From: Fimbriimonadaceae bacterium
GTDB lineage: Bacteria > Armatimonadota > Fimbriimonadia > Fimbriimonadales > Fimbriimonadaceae
Direction: 5' to 3'
Assembly: GCA_022843485.1 (NCBI GenBank)
Contig: JALHNM010000002.1
Location: 381,360 to 445,359, forward strand
DNA length: 64,000 bases
Part shown: positions 1 through 8,298 of the stretch, in pieces
Position numbering within the stretch: position 1 is the stretch's first letter
How the letters are laid out: every line of letters starts with the position of its first letter
Notes under the pieces: model-generated
Seen by the model: only the letters and a program-made list of their open reading frames with translations
What the model was told of the DNA's origin: nothing
Databases searched by the model: none
Position numbers and translations under genes: made by a program

Positions 1-1314
1 GTTCGTGCGGAACTCACGGGCAGCGACCGTCGGGCTGACGGTGACCGGGTCCTCGAAGGGCAGTTCGGAGGGGAGGTCGAGGTCAAAGGCGCGGTCTGTG
101 ACCACGATCGGCCGAACCCGGCCCCCGTTCCCTTCGACGAGGAGGACCGCACGGCCCGGGCTCGAGAGGGACTGCTCCAGCCCCTCGGGGAAGAAGAGGC
201 GACCGTTCGGGAGCTTCCAGGTGGAGTCGCGTCGACCGAGGTAGGTGTACGAGCCGTCGAGCTCCTGTCGGGCGAGGTCGCCGGTCGCGTGCCAGCCGTC
301 AGTGGCCGAGGCCACTGCGTCAGGAGAGAGGTTTGGACCCCGCACCAGGAGTTCGCCTTCGCCCGACAGCCGCACCTCGCAGCCCACCGGACGACCCAGC
401 CCGCCGGGGCGGAAGACGCCGGGTTCGCCCAGGGTCACTCCAGGGGAGCACTCGGTCTGGCCGTAGCCGACTCGGAGCCGGGGGGCGTCTCGGGTGAGCG
501 CTGCGGCGAGTTCGGGCCCGATGGCCGAGCCGCCTACGATCCCCCCTTCGAGCCGACCGAACCACTCCCCCCCGCGGTCGGTGGCAAGGGCAGCCTCGGC
601 CACGGCGGGGACGGTGAACACGTGGGGGTGCGGCAGGGTTCTCCCAAGGTCGATCCAGCGCCTGAGGTCGAACCGGTCGGGGCACGGGAGGTGGATCTCG
701 AGGCCCGCCTCCAGTGAGCAGAGCAGCTCGAGCACCCCTCCGAACGCGTGCCCCCAGCTCAGGTAGCTACAGACCGAGCCCTGGGGGCGGAGGGCGAGGA
801 GGGGGGCGTGGGACTCGACCTGACCGAGCACGTTCGCGGTGGTGAGGCCGACGAGCTTCTCATGGCCGGTGGTGCCGCTCGTCGCGAACACGACGGCCAA
901 TGAGGGGTCGGGGGGCCTGAGGGGGGCGAGGAGTTCCGGAGGACGGGCCTCGTACAGGTCATCCATCGGAACCCCGTGCGGACCGCCGACGATCAGCCGG
1001 GGCTCGTAGGCGGCGGGGTCGAGGGCTCGGTTGGGAGCGCACGGACAGAACGTGGCACCGAGCCTTGCGCACGCAGCGAGGACGGCGATGAAGTCGACCC
1101 CGTTTGCCAGTTGAGCGACGACGCGATCCCCGGGGGCTACCCCTGCCCGGTCGAGGATCTCCGAGACGGCCCGGCCGCTCGTGAGGATCGAGGCCCCTGG
1201 ACAGGCTCGGGAGGGCCCGGTCTCGCCGTACTCGTACACGACCGGGTAGGAGCCACCGGCGAGCCACTCCTTGAGTCGGTCGTAGAGGGGGCTGAGGAGG
1301 GCGGTCCGATCCAT
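1..1314 (-). CDS. AMP-forming acyl-CoA ligase, partial; candidate p-coumaroyl-CoA ligase
   Basis: An open frame of 438 codons runs from an ATG at 1314 off the left edge with no stop. ANL-superfamily motifs are in order: the phosphate loop ATSGTTGHEKL (about residues 144-154), GYGQTE (283-288), HATGD (342-346) and the hinge region GRRDSTWKLPNGR (360-372). Such enzymes adenylate a carboxylate and transfer it to CoA or another thiol. The gene starts 62 bp after the PYP gene on the same strand. In known PYP producers the ligase that activates p-coumaric acid for PYP lies beside pyp, so that role is inferred here; substrate specificity cannot be read from sequence. The C-terminal lid is missing from the window. 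No clear ribosome binding site precedes the ATG, and an out-of-frame ATG lies just upstream. Confidence 0.88.
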   Translation of the reverse strand, partial: MDRTALLSPLYDRLKEWLAGGSYPVVYEYGETGPSRACPGASILTSGRAVSEILDRAGVAPGDRVVAQLANGVDFIAVLAACARLGATFCPCAPNRALDPAAYEPRLIVGGPHGVPMDDLYEARPPELLAPLRPPDPSLAVVFATSGTTGHEKLVGLTTANVLGQVESHAPLLALRPQGSVCSYLSWGHAFGGVLELLCSLEAGLEIHLPCPDRFDLRRWIDLGRTLPHPHVFTVPAVAEAALATDRGGEWFGRLEGGIVGGSAIGPELAAALTRDAPRLRVGYGQTECSPGVTLGEPGVFRPGGLGRPVGCEVRLSGEGELLVRGPNLSPDAVASATDGWHATGDLARQELDGSYTYLGRRDSTWKLPNGRLFFPEGLEQSLSSPGRAVLLVEGNGGRVRPIVVTDRAFDLDLPSELPFEDPVTVSPTVAAREFRTN

Positions 1315-1376
1315 CGGGCATTGGCGGGGTCGGTTCGCTGAGGCGCGGGTGCGCGCCGGGCCCACCCCGTTGGCGC

Positions 1377-1748
1377 TTAGGCGGCTCTCTTAACGAAGAC
1401 CCAGTTCGTGTTGTCGGTCGGGTTGCGGAAGAGGTGGACGTTGACGTTCGTCGGCCTCATCTTGTACGTGAAGGTATAGACGAACTGCTCGTCGAGCCGG
1501 CCGTTCGCGACGCCCTCCTTGAACTTGCCGAAGAAGAGCCGGTTGTTGGAGCAGGGGGCCACCTGGGTGAAGAAGTTGCGCCCCTCGGCGTCGCTCGGGG
1601 CGACCCCGGCCAACTCGGACTCGTAGCGGTTGTACAAGATGACAGTGCCCTCGTCGTCGACCTTGACGACGCCGTACTCTTCCCTATCGACGGCCTCGCG
1701 GTCGACGTTGCTGAGGTTGTTCAGAAGTTTCGGGGAAACGAAGCTCAT
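1377..1748 (-). CDS. pyp: Photoactive yellow protein (PYP), blue-light PAS photoreceptor
   Basis: A single-domain PAS protein of 123 residues, against 125 for Halorhodospira halophila PYP, and similar along its whole length. The chromophore-anchoring cysteine lies in VAPC (Cys66, equivalent to Cys69). The hydrogen-bonding pair is kept in LYNRYE: Tyr39 (Tyr42) and Glu43 (Glu46). FFGKFKEGVA, FVYTFTYKM (Tyr91 = Tyr94) and the terminal WVFVKR are also conserved. The position of Arg52, which covers the chromophore, is valine, and that of Thr50 is alanine. Family knowledge: PYP binds p-coumaric acid by a thioester and undergoes a blue-light photocycle. TAAGGAACCCC just before the ATG is a good ribosome binding site. 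It lies between a coiled-coil gene 26 bp upstream and a CoA-ligase gene downstream, probably one operon. Confidence 0.93.
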   Translation of the reverse strand: MSFVSPKLLNNLSNVDREAVDREEYGVVKVDDEGTVILYNRYESELAGVAPSDAEGRNFFTQVAPCSNNRLFFGKFKEGVANGRLDEQFVYTFTYKMRPTNVNVHLFRNPTDNTNWVFVKRAA

Positions 1749-1774
1749 GGGGTTCCTTAGTTTTGGGGTCGGGC

Positions 1775-2209
1775 TCAGGCGGCGTCGGAGCAGAGCCGCT
1801 CGAGGCGTTCGATCTTGGCCTTGATCTCGGCGACGACCTCTTCGATCTCAAGCCCAGGCCACTGTTCGGCGATCTGTCGTTTCTCGTCGTAGAGCTCGAT
1901 GAGTTGGGCCTCGAGCGAGCTGGCCTGGTCGGTCGGGTCGGGGGGAGTGACCCGAGAGGTCTTGGCCCCCTGGCGGGCGAGCTCGATGACCTCGTCGATC
2001 GTGAGGCCGGGGAACGCTGCGGCGAGGCGGGCCCGGTCGCTCTCGAGGGCGTCGAACCGCTCCTGGATCAGGCGGTTGAGTTCGTCGTCGACGCTCCGGA
2101 CGAGCGTCACGATCTCCTGGGCGCTCTTCCCGGGGAAGTTGGCGTCGAGGAGTTCCTTGTCCCGGTAGAGCTCGGCCAGTTGACGCTCCATGTTCTCGAT
2201 GTCGCCCAT
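1775..2209 (-). CDS. Coiled-coil protein with three related helical units, first gene of the PYP cluster
   Basis: 144 residues, family not recognised. Three internally related segments follow the pattern (L/E)-x-x-L-x-E-L-Y-x-(D/E)-K, then a FPG or WPG turn, then an EIV/EVI/EVV helix: residues about 7-38 (FPGKSAQEIV), 50-80 (FPGLTIDEVI) and 98-130 (WPGLEIEEVV). The content is charged and helical, with no signal peptide or membrane segment. The ATG at 2209 is chosen because the frame upstream of it loses helical character. It lies 26 bp before pyp on the same strand, so co-transcription is likely and a partner or oligomerisation role for PYP is a possible inference. Nothing in the sequence proves contact. 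Confidence 0.72.
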   Translation of the reverse strand: MGDIENMERQLAELYRDKELLDANFPGKSAQEIVTLVRSVDDELNRLIQERFDALESDRARLAAAFPGLTIDEVIELARQGAKTSRVTPPDPTDQASSLEAQLIELYDEKRQIAEQWPGLEIEEVVAEIKAKIERLERLCSDAA

Positions 2210-2324
2210 GTTGTCTTCTCGTCTTGCGGGCGTGTCCCCGTCGGACTCGAACCCTCTGGAGAAAATGGTCGGTCGCGCCCCGGAAAAGTCGAGCCTCCCC
2301 TCGCCCCCAGTGGGCTCTTCCGGG

Positions 2325-2352
2325 CGAAAGTCGGGGCGTGGCGAGACTTTCG
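2325..2352. promoter_or_regulatory. Inverted repeat in the PYP cluster upstream region
   Basis: CGAAAGTC (2325-2332) and GACTTTCG (2345-2352) form a perfect 8-bp inverted repeat with a 12-bp centre, in the 191-bp gap between the minus-strand PYP cluster and the plus-strand gene at 2401. A 10-bp palindrome ATCGGCCGAT lies at 2381-2390. Either could be an operator or a leader hairpin. No strong promoter hexamers were identified. Confidence 0.3.
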
Positions 2353-2400
2353 TTCCCGGTACCCTGTGGGTCTCACGGTCATCGGCCGATACGACCCGAT

Positions 2401-2769
2401 ATGGGCGGACAGGGACTCGACCTGCAGCCGACGCTCTTGGAACGGGCGCAGGCGGTCTTGGCGGCGTGTAAGGCGCTTCGGGCCGGTGCCGATGCCTCAG
2501 GCAACCTCTCTGGTCAGGGTGTCCCAACGAACCAGGAGACCGGGCTCGACGCGCCCGCCGCTCCGGTCAAGCCTCCCTTGCTCCGTCGCGTCGACGGGCC
2601 CGCTGCAAACCCGGGGCTGACTGTGCTCCAGGGCGAGACTCGGGCCGTTCCGATGAGCTCGGCGCGGGACGAGATCGAGCAGTTCGGCGGGGCGGCGGAA
2701 TCCCCTAGCCGCCCCCGGTTCCTCGACCGTGTCTGGCGGCGGGACCCGGACGACGAGCGAGGGTGGTAA
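2401..2769 (+). CDS. Hypothetical protein
   Basis: 122 residues, unrecognised. The N-terminal 30 residues look helical (LLERAQAVLAACKAL); the rest is rich in Pro, Gly, Ala and Arg and probably disordered. Third codon positions are mostly G or C, as in neighbouring genes, which supports coding. It diverges from the PYP cluster and converges on the first pilT, ending 6 bp from that gene's stop. No signal peptide, membrane segment or motif is seen. A competing minus-strand frame over 2514-2855 has no family features. Confidence 0.5.
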   Translation: MGGQGLDLQPTLLERAQAVLAACKALRAGADASGNLSGQGVPTNQETGLDAPAAPVKPPLLRRVDGPAANPGLTVLQGETRAVPMSSARDEIEQFGGAAESPSRPRFLDRVWRRDPDDERGW

Positions 2770-2775
2770 CCCCCG

Positions 2776-3954
2776 TCAGCCGCGGTTGAAGCCGGGTCGG
2801 TTGGGCTGTCCTCGGACTCCGGCGGCGGGCGGCGGGGCGGGAGACCCGGGCGCACCAGGGGCCCCCGAGGCGCTACCGGCGGCCCGTTGAGCGAGTTCCA
2901 CCAGGCGACCGAACTCGCCGGGGTCCTTCGCTTTGCTTGCGGCGTCCTCGACGGAGACGAGGCCCTTCTCGACGAGCTTGGCGAGCGACTGGTCGAGCGT
3001 CTGCATGCCCTGCCTGGAGCCGGTCTGGATGATCGAGCTTAGCTGGTAGGTCTTGTTCTCGCGGATCTGGTTGCGGATGGCGCCGGTGGCGTTGAGGACC
3101 TCGAACGCGGCGACGCGGCCCCGGCCGTCCTTGCGCTTGACGAGGCTCTGCGAGATCACGCCGAGCAGGTTGACGGAGAGCTGCATCCGGACCTGCTGCT
3201 GGGCGTGGAGCGGGAAGACGTCGACGACGCGGTCGACGGTCTGGACGGCGTCGACCGTGTGGAGCGTGGCGAAGACGAGGTGCCCGGTCTCGGCGGCGGT
3301 GATCGCGAGGTGGATGGTCTCGAGGTCGCGCATTTCGCCCACGAGGATGACGTCCGGGTCCTGACGCAGGACGTACTTGAGGGCGTTGGCGAAGCTGAGG
3401 GTGTCGACGTCGAGCTCGCGCTGGTTGATGAGGGCCATGTGGTCGTCGTGGACGAACTCGATCGGGTCCTCGACGGTCATGATGTGGCACTTCTGCGTCC
3501 GGTTGACCCGGTCGACCATCGCCGCGAGGGTCGTCGACTTTCCGCTGCCGGCCGGCCCGGTCACGAGGACGAGGCCACGGGGGCGCTCGATGAACTCATA
3601 GCAGACCTTCGGGAGGGAGAGGTCCTCCATGTTCGTGATCTCGTAGGGGATCACGCGGAAGGCGGCTTGGTGGTGCTCGCGCTGGACGTAGAGGTTGCCG
3701 CGGAAGCGGGAGACGCCAGTGATCTCGAGGGCGAAGTCGAGCTCCATCTCCTTCTCGAACCGGACCATCTGCTCCGGCCGAAGGAGGTCTCGCATGGCGG
3801 CGAGGAAGTCGTCGTCGGAGAAGCTCGGGACGTCGTCGAGCGGCAGGAGGTCGCCGAACACGCGGACGTACACCTTGCCGGTGTCGGACTTGATGTGGAG
3901 GTCGCTCCCTTGCATCTCCACGGTGCGCCGAAGGAGCCCTTGGACGTCGAGCAT
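2776..3954 (-). CDS. pilT: PilT-type twitching motility retraction ATPase (copy 1)
   Basis: 392 residues. The Walker A loop is GPAGSGKST (133-141), with the Asp box EDPIEFVHD, Walker B ILVGEMRD (203-210), the His box TGHLVFATLHT, and the PilT signature AIRNQIRE (292-299) linked to pilus retraction. A C-terminal Gly/Pro/Ala-rich tail of about 40 residues is added. Family role: cytoplasmic hexameric ATPase that depolymerises type IV pili. The ATG at 3954 is preferred because it begins the usual PilT N-terminus (LLRRTVEMQGSDLHI); an upstream GTG at 3990 is possible. It is the first of three PilT-like genes within 7 kb. Confidence 0.95.
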   Translation of the reverse strand: MLDVQGLLRRTVEMQGSDLHIKSDTGKVYVRVFGDLLPLDDVPSFSDDDFLAAMRDLLRPEQMVRFEKEMELDFALEITGVSRFRGNLYVQREHHQAAFRVIPYEITNMEDLSLPKVCYEFIERPRGLVLVTGPAGSGKSTTLAAMVDRVNRTQKCHIMTVEDPIEFVHDDHMALINQRELDVDTLSFANALKYVLRQDPDVILVGEMRDLETIHLAITAAETGHLVFATLHTVDAVQTVDRVVDVFPLHAQQQVRMQLSVNLLGVISQSLVKRKDGRGRVAAFEVLNATGAIRNQIRENKTYQLSSIIQTGSRQGMQTLDQSLAKLVEKGLVSVEDAASKAKDPGEFGRLVELAQRAAGSASGAPGAPGSPAPPPAAGVRGQPNRPGFNRG

Positions 3955-4036
3955 GGCCAGAGTGTAGCCGAGCCGAGTGGACTGGCACACGGAGGGGTCG
4001 AGGGCCCGGGGGGCCGGGCCCTCGGAGGGGATCGGG

Positions 4037-4945
4037 TTAGCCGCCCTTGACGCTTGTGACGCCGAACTCGGTCACGATGCCGCCCTTTTGTTCCCAGCGG
4101 TTCTCGCTCGGGTTCCAGTAGGGGGCGCTGCCCATGATCGTGTCGGTGTTCTGCTTCATGAAGTTGAGCTGGTTCGACATCATCTGATGGTTGTGCTGGC
4201 TCATCATCTGGCGCGCCTGCATGACGGTCTGCTGCTCTTGGGGCGTGAGCTTCGCGCCGAGGTCGGCGCGCACCAGGAGCCGGTCGAGTTCGTCCATGTT
4301 CGGCCATTGGATCATGTGCCCCATCACCTTTGCGACGTTCTCCTGGAACTGCTCGCGCTGTTCCTTTTCTGCCTTGGCGAAGTCCCGGGCGAGTTGGACG
4401 CGCAGCTTCTGCCGGCTCGCCTCGCTCAGTTTGGGTTCGGGTTTGCCGCTCTGCACAGAGCCGAGGAAGAGGAAGGCATCGATATAGGCGTCTGCCAGGG
4501 CCTTGCTGAAGAGGGGAGCCTCAGGGACGAGGGCCGGGTTGCTTTGTCGGTAGACCTCGAGCATGAGGATGCTGCTCTCGTCGCCCTGCTTGACCGCCTC
4601 GTCCGCCCGGATCAGAAACCCCATGATGTTCGACGTCAGAGCCAGCCGCTGCGTCCGGGCCGGGAGGGCGCGCAGCTGCCTCATGCCGTCGACCGTCCCG
4701 ACCACGGCCCGTGGAGTCGTGCCGTCCGACCAGTACTTGATGAGGATCGTCCGCATGCGCTCGGTTTGCTGGGGAGTGAACTTGCCGAGCGTCGTGAACT
4801 CGGTCGCCTTCACGAACTCGGCCACGATCTCCTGAGTCAACGGCGGATCCCCATCGGCGAGGACCTGGGCCACGGCACCGACCGGAGTGAGCAAGGCGGC
4901 GGTGGCGACGGCGAGCAGGGCGAGTGGGTTGCGGGATCTGTGCAT
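4037..4945 (-). CDS. Secreted hypothetical protein
   Basis: 302 residues with a signal peptide (residues 1-27, ending near GAVAQV). The mature part is mostly helical, with two similar starts (FTPQQTERMRTI near 57 and LTPQEQQTVMQARQM near 230) and a Met/Gln-rich stretch MMSQHNHQMMSNQ. No family recognised. It sits between two pilT genes on the same strand, about 80 bp from the first and 150 bp from the second. Location suggests, but does not show, a link to pili or the envelope. Confidence 0.8.
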   Translation of the reverse strand: MHRSRNPLALLAVATAALLTPVGAVAQVLADGDPPLTQEIVAEFVKATEFTTLGKFTPQQTERMRTILIKYWSDGTTPRAVVGTVDGMRQLRALPARTQRLALTSNIMGFLIRADEAVKQGDESSILMLEVYRQSNPALVPEAPLFSKALADAYIDAFLFLGSVQSGKPEPKLSEASRQKLRVQLARDFAKAEKEQREQFQENVAKVMGHMIQWPNMDELDRLLVRADLGAKLTPQEQQTVMQARQMMSQHNHQMMSNQLNFMKQNTDTIMGSAPYWNPSENRWEQKGGIVTEFGVTSVKGG

Positions 4946-5101
4946 GCTTCCTTACCTTCGGCCCGCGCTTGCCCGGGGGGGCCGTAAGAGGGATACCGAC
5001 CAGGGCGGCCCGGGTTGGGCCCTTGGAACCGGGGGCGGCCCCGCCCGATGGGCCCTCAGCCCCGGTTGATGGGAGCGGCCGGAGGTCTCCGCGGCCCTCC
5101 G

Positions 5102-6196
5102 CTACGCAGTCACGCCCGCGGGGATGGCGATGCCTTGGTGGGCGGCGCGGCTGGTGAACTCTTGGACGTTCGAGCACTTGCTGACGGCGTGTTCCCAGTC
5201 GATCGCGCCTTCCTTGAGCAGCGTGAGGAGGGAGCCGTCCAGGGTCTGCATCCCGTGCTCGACGCCGGTCTGGATGTCGTGGTAGAGGGCGTGGGTCTTC
5301 CCTTCCCGGATCATCGTGCGGATGGCGGGGGTCGCGGTCATGACCTCGAAGGCGGCGACGCGGCCCTTGCCGTTCCGAAGCGGCAGCAGGGTCTGGCTCA
5401 CGATCGCTTGGATCGTGACGGAGAGCTGGGTCCGGATCTGCTCCTGCTGGTCGGGCTCGAACACGTCGACGATGCGGTCGATGGTCTGGGCGGCGTCGAC
5501 GGTGTGGAGGGTCGAGAAGACGAGGTGCCCGGTCTCGGCGGCGGTGATGGCGAGCTGGATGGTTTCGAGGTCCCGCATCTCGCCGACGAGGATGACGTCC
5601 GGGTTCTGGCGCATGACGTGGCGCAGAGCGTCGGAGAAGCTATGGGTGTCCGTGCCGAGTTCGCGCTGGTTGACGATCGACATCTTGTCCTGGTGGACGT
5701 ACTCGATCGGGTCCTCGATCGTCATGATGTGCTTGCGCACGTTCACGTTGATGTGGTCGATGAGGGCGGCGAGGGAGGTCGACTTGCCGGACCCGGTCGG
5801 CCCGGTGACGAGCACAAGCCCGCGGGGCATGAGTGCGATCCGCTTGGTCGAGGGCGGGAGGCGGAGTTCGTCGATCGTCCGGATCTTGTAGGGGATGAGG
5901 CGGAAGACGGCCCCCACGTGGCGACGCTGCCAGAACATGTTGACCCGGAACCGGGCGAGGCCGGGGATGGCGTAGCTGAGGTCGCACTCGCGGAAGTTGT
6001 CGAGCCGGTGGCGGCGCTCGTCGTTCAGGATCGCGAAGAGCATCTCCTCGGTCTCGGCGTCGCCCCAGGGCTGTTCGTCGAGGCGCCGCAGGTCGCCGTG
6101 GACCCTCATGATCGGCGGGTTGTTCGCCTTGACGTGCAGGTCGCTCCCGTCGAGTTCGACGAGCTTGTGGAGGAGGGTGTCGAGTCGTCCGGGCAT
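5102..6196 (-). CDS. pilT: PilT-type twitching motility retraction ATPase (copy 2)
   Basis: 364 residues, full length for the family. Walker A GPTGSGKST (132-140), Asp box EDPIEYVHQ, Walker B ILVGEMRD (202-209), His box TGHLVFSTLHT, and AIRTMIRE (291-298), a close variant of the PilT AIRNLIRE retraction signature. It differs from copy 1 along its length and lacks the Gly/Pro tail, so it is an old paralogue rather than a fresh duplicate. It is divergent from the chemoreceptor gene at 6339 with about 140 bp between. Confidence 0.95.
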   Translation of the reverse strand: MPGRLDTLLHKLVELDGSDLHVKANNPPIMRVHGDLRRLDEQPWGDAETEEMLFAILNDERRHRLDNFRECDLSYAIPGLARFRVNMFWQRRHVGAVFRLIPYKIRTIDELRLPPSTKRIALMPRGLVLVTGPTGSGKSTSLAALIDHINVNVRKHIMTIEDPIEYVHQDKMSIVNQRELGTDTHSFSDALRHVMRQNPDVILVGEMRDLETIQLAITAAETGHLVFSTLHTVDAAQTIDRIVDVFEPDQQEQIRTQLSVTIQAIVSQTLLPLRNGKGRVAAFEVMTATPAIRTMIREGKTHALYHDIQTGVEHGMQTLDGSLLTLLKEGAIDWEHAVSKCSNVQEFTSRAAHQGIAIPAGVTA

Positions 6197-6338
6197 CGTT
6201 GCCCCTCATTGTCGCACATCGGTCCGGAGCGCTGTCCCGGGGCCGACTCCCCATCAATGAAGAACCGCAAGCATCAAGTCTAGAGAATGGGATCCGGGTC
6301 GCCAATGATCCCTTCCAGACAGTGGATCGGAGATCAGG

Positions 6339-8273
6339 ATGACCATCAAGCAGCGACTCTTCGGCGGCTTCACTCTCGTGGCCCTCTTGGCCGTACTCAT
6401 GTGGTGGATCGGAGCCAGCAACCTTTCGTCGGTGGGTGTCCGGGCGACGAGCCTGTTCGAGGAGTCTGCCACTCCTCTGGGGATCACGGGGGAGATCGGC
6501 GAGGAGGCTGGGAAGATCCGGATCGCGATTCGCGAGACGATCATCGCCCGAGACGCCGCGACGACCGAGGTTCGCGTCGAGCGCATCGACGTCGCCTTTG
6601 CCAAGCTTGCCGAGGCCACGGCCCGGCTGGAAAAGGTCCTGCCCGAGAATCCGTCTGTTCAGGCCTCTTTCGCGGAGTACAGCGAGGTCCTCGCGGGGTA
6701 TGTCCCGATCGTAGACCGGATGCAGGCCCTGGCTCGAGCCCAGAACTACAACGAGATGGATCGTTACCTCTGGGACGTCTGCATCCAACAACAGGCGAAG
6801 TTCGAGCCTGCCTTGACCGCCTTGCGTCAGGGTGTGCTAGAGTCGGCGCAAAGGGGCCTGTCGGCGACGCAACACGAGGTGACGCTCGCCCAGACGAAGC
6901 TGACGATCGGGGGCGTGGTAGCAGTCTTGCTCGCCGCAATCTTCAGTTCGGTCGTCACGCTCTCGTTCTCTCGACGGGTCGATTCTGTTCGGAACGCGAT
7001 GGAGCTTGCCGCTAAGGACGTCATCGACGTCTCGATCCGGCTCCCGGTCACGGGTCGTGACGAGCTCTCGGCACTGACGTTGGCGATGAACGGCCTCATG
7101 GAGAGCGTGGAGGCGACGGTCGCCAAGGTGCGGCGCAACACGCGTGAGACCCACAGACAGACGACTACTGTTTCGACGTCGGTGGGCCTCGCCTTGACGG
7201 AGACAGAGCGAATCAGCGCCAACTTCGACGAAGTCTCCCGGGGAGCGACCCAGTCGGCGGAGAACGTCGCTCGGGCGTCCCGGTCCATGGACAGTCTGAA
7301 CGACGCGATCCGCCGGGTCAACGGGGTCGCCGCCTCGGTAAAGGATGAGACCGACGACGCCGCAGGCCAGGTGCGAGAGATCGCGTCGGCGTTGTCGGAG
7401 AGCGCGCGGTTCGCTAACGAGGCCGGTGCCCTTTCAAACCAGGCTGTGGAGAGTGCGTCCCGGGGCAAAGTCGGGGTTGAGGAGTGTGCGAACGGCATGG
7501 GCCGGATTCTCGGGGCGACCCAGTCGGCAGCCTCTGCAATCGACGAGCTCGGTCAGGCGAGCACGAAGATCGGTTCGATCGTCGAGGCGATCAGCGACAT
7601 CGCGGAGCAGACGAACCTTCTGGCCCTCAACGCGGCCATCGAGGCGGCTCGGGCCGGGGAGCACGGGAAGGGTTTCGCCGTCGTGGCCGACGAGGTTCGC
7701 AAGCTCGCTGAGCGCTCGAGTGAGCAGACCAAGGAGATTGGTGGGATCATTTCTCAGGTGCGCGAGTTGACAGCCAGGGCGGTTTCGGCGATGGAATCGA
7801 GCATGGGCGAGGTTAAGGAGGGGTCGGAACTGGTCGCGGACGCGACCTCCACCCTTGGCGAGATCGAGAGGAACGTGGCGGCGGTCGTTCAGGCCATCCA
7901 GGGCGTAGAGTCGCTCACAGGGCGGATCGACCACGCCGCTCAAGGGCTGTTGACCATGACGGTCCGGCTCGGCGACTTGGCGAACGAGACGAACGATTCG
8001 ACCGAGTCGATGCTCGAGAGCAGCAGCAACCTAGCCAGCTTGCTGTCTGACGTCGCCGCCGTCTCGCAGCAGAGCGTGGCGTCGGTGGAGCAGGTCGCCC
8101 AGGCGAGCCATAGTCAGACTCACCACCTGCGCGAGGTCGAGGACTCAATGAAAGTGGCCCAGGCTACTTGCGAGTCACTGCTGGAAACCCTCGACGGCCT
8201 CAAGTCTTCGGTCGAACCCGGCCGTAACCCCCTGGCCCCGCGGTCAGCGAAGCCGGTTCAGCGGGCGGCCTAG
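6339..8273 (+). CDS. Methyl-accepting chemotaxis protein, transmembrane
   Basis: 644 residues. TM1 is about 8-24 and TM2 about 188-210; the roughly 160 residues between them are helical and fit a four-helix-bundle sensor. A HAMP-like segment follows (211-262), then a long coiled-coil signalling domain. The conserved tip is at 418-454, containing [20 protein letters not shown] and [18 protein letters not shown], which binds CheA/CheW in this family. No C-terminal CheR-docking pentapeptide. No ligand is predictable. It lies between PilT-type genes on both sides, so control of twitching through a Pil-Chp-like pathway is a reasonable inference; no che genes are in the window. Confidence 0.95.
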   Translation: MTIKQRLFGGFTLVALLAVLMWWIGASNLSSVGVRATSLFEESATPLGITGEIGEEAGKIRIAIRETIIARDAATTEVRVERIDVAFAKLAEATARLEKVLPENPSVQASFAEYSEVLAGYVPIVDRMQALARAQNYNEMDRYLWDVCIQQQAKFEPALTALRQGVLESAQRGLSATQHEVTLAQTKLTIGGVVAVLLAAIFSSVVTLSFSRRVDSVRNAMELAAKDVIDVSIRLPVTGRDELSALTLAMNGLMESVEATVAKVRRNTRETHRQTTTVSTSVGLALTETERISANFDEVSRGATQSAENVARASRSMDSLNDAIRRVNGVAASVKDETDDAAGQVREIASALSESARFANEAGALSNQAVESASRGKVGVEECANGMGRILGATQSAASAIDELGQASTKIGSIVEAISDIAEQTNLLALNAAIEAARAGEHGKGFAVVADEVRKLAERSSEQTKEIGGIISQVRELTARAVSAMESSMGEVKEGSELVADATSTLGEIERNVAAVVQAIQGVESLTGRIDHAAQGLLTMTVRLGDLANETNDSTESMLESSSNLASLLSDVAAVSQQSVASVEQVAQASHSQTHHLREVEDSMKVAQATCESLLETLDGLKSSVEPGRNPLAPRSAKPVQRAA

Positions 8274-8298
8274 CGGCCGCCTCCGCCCTCTCCACTCT

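Noticed and set aside
5015..6283. Plus-strand frame of 422 codons opposite the second pilT
   Set aside because: Antisense shadow; the minus strand has all PilT motifs.
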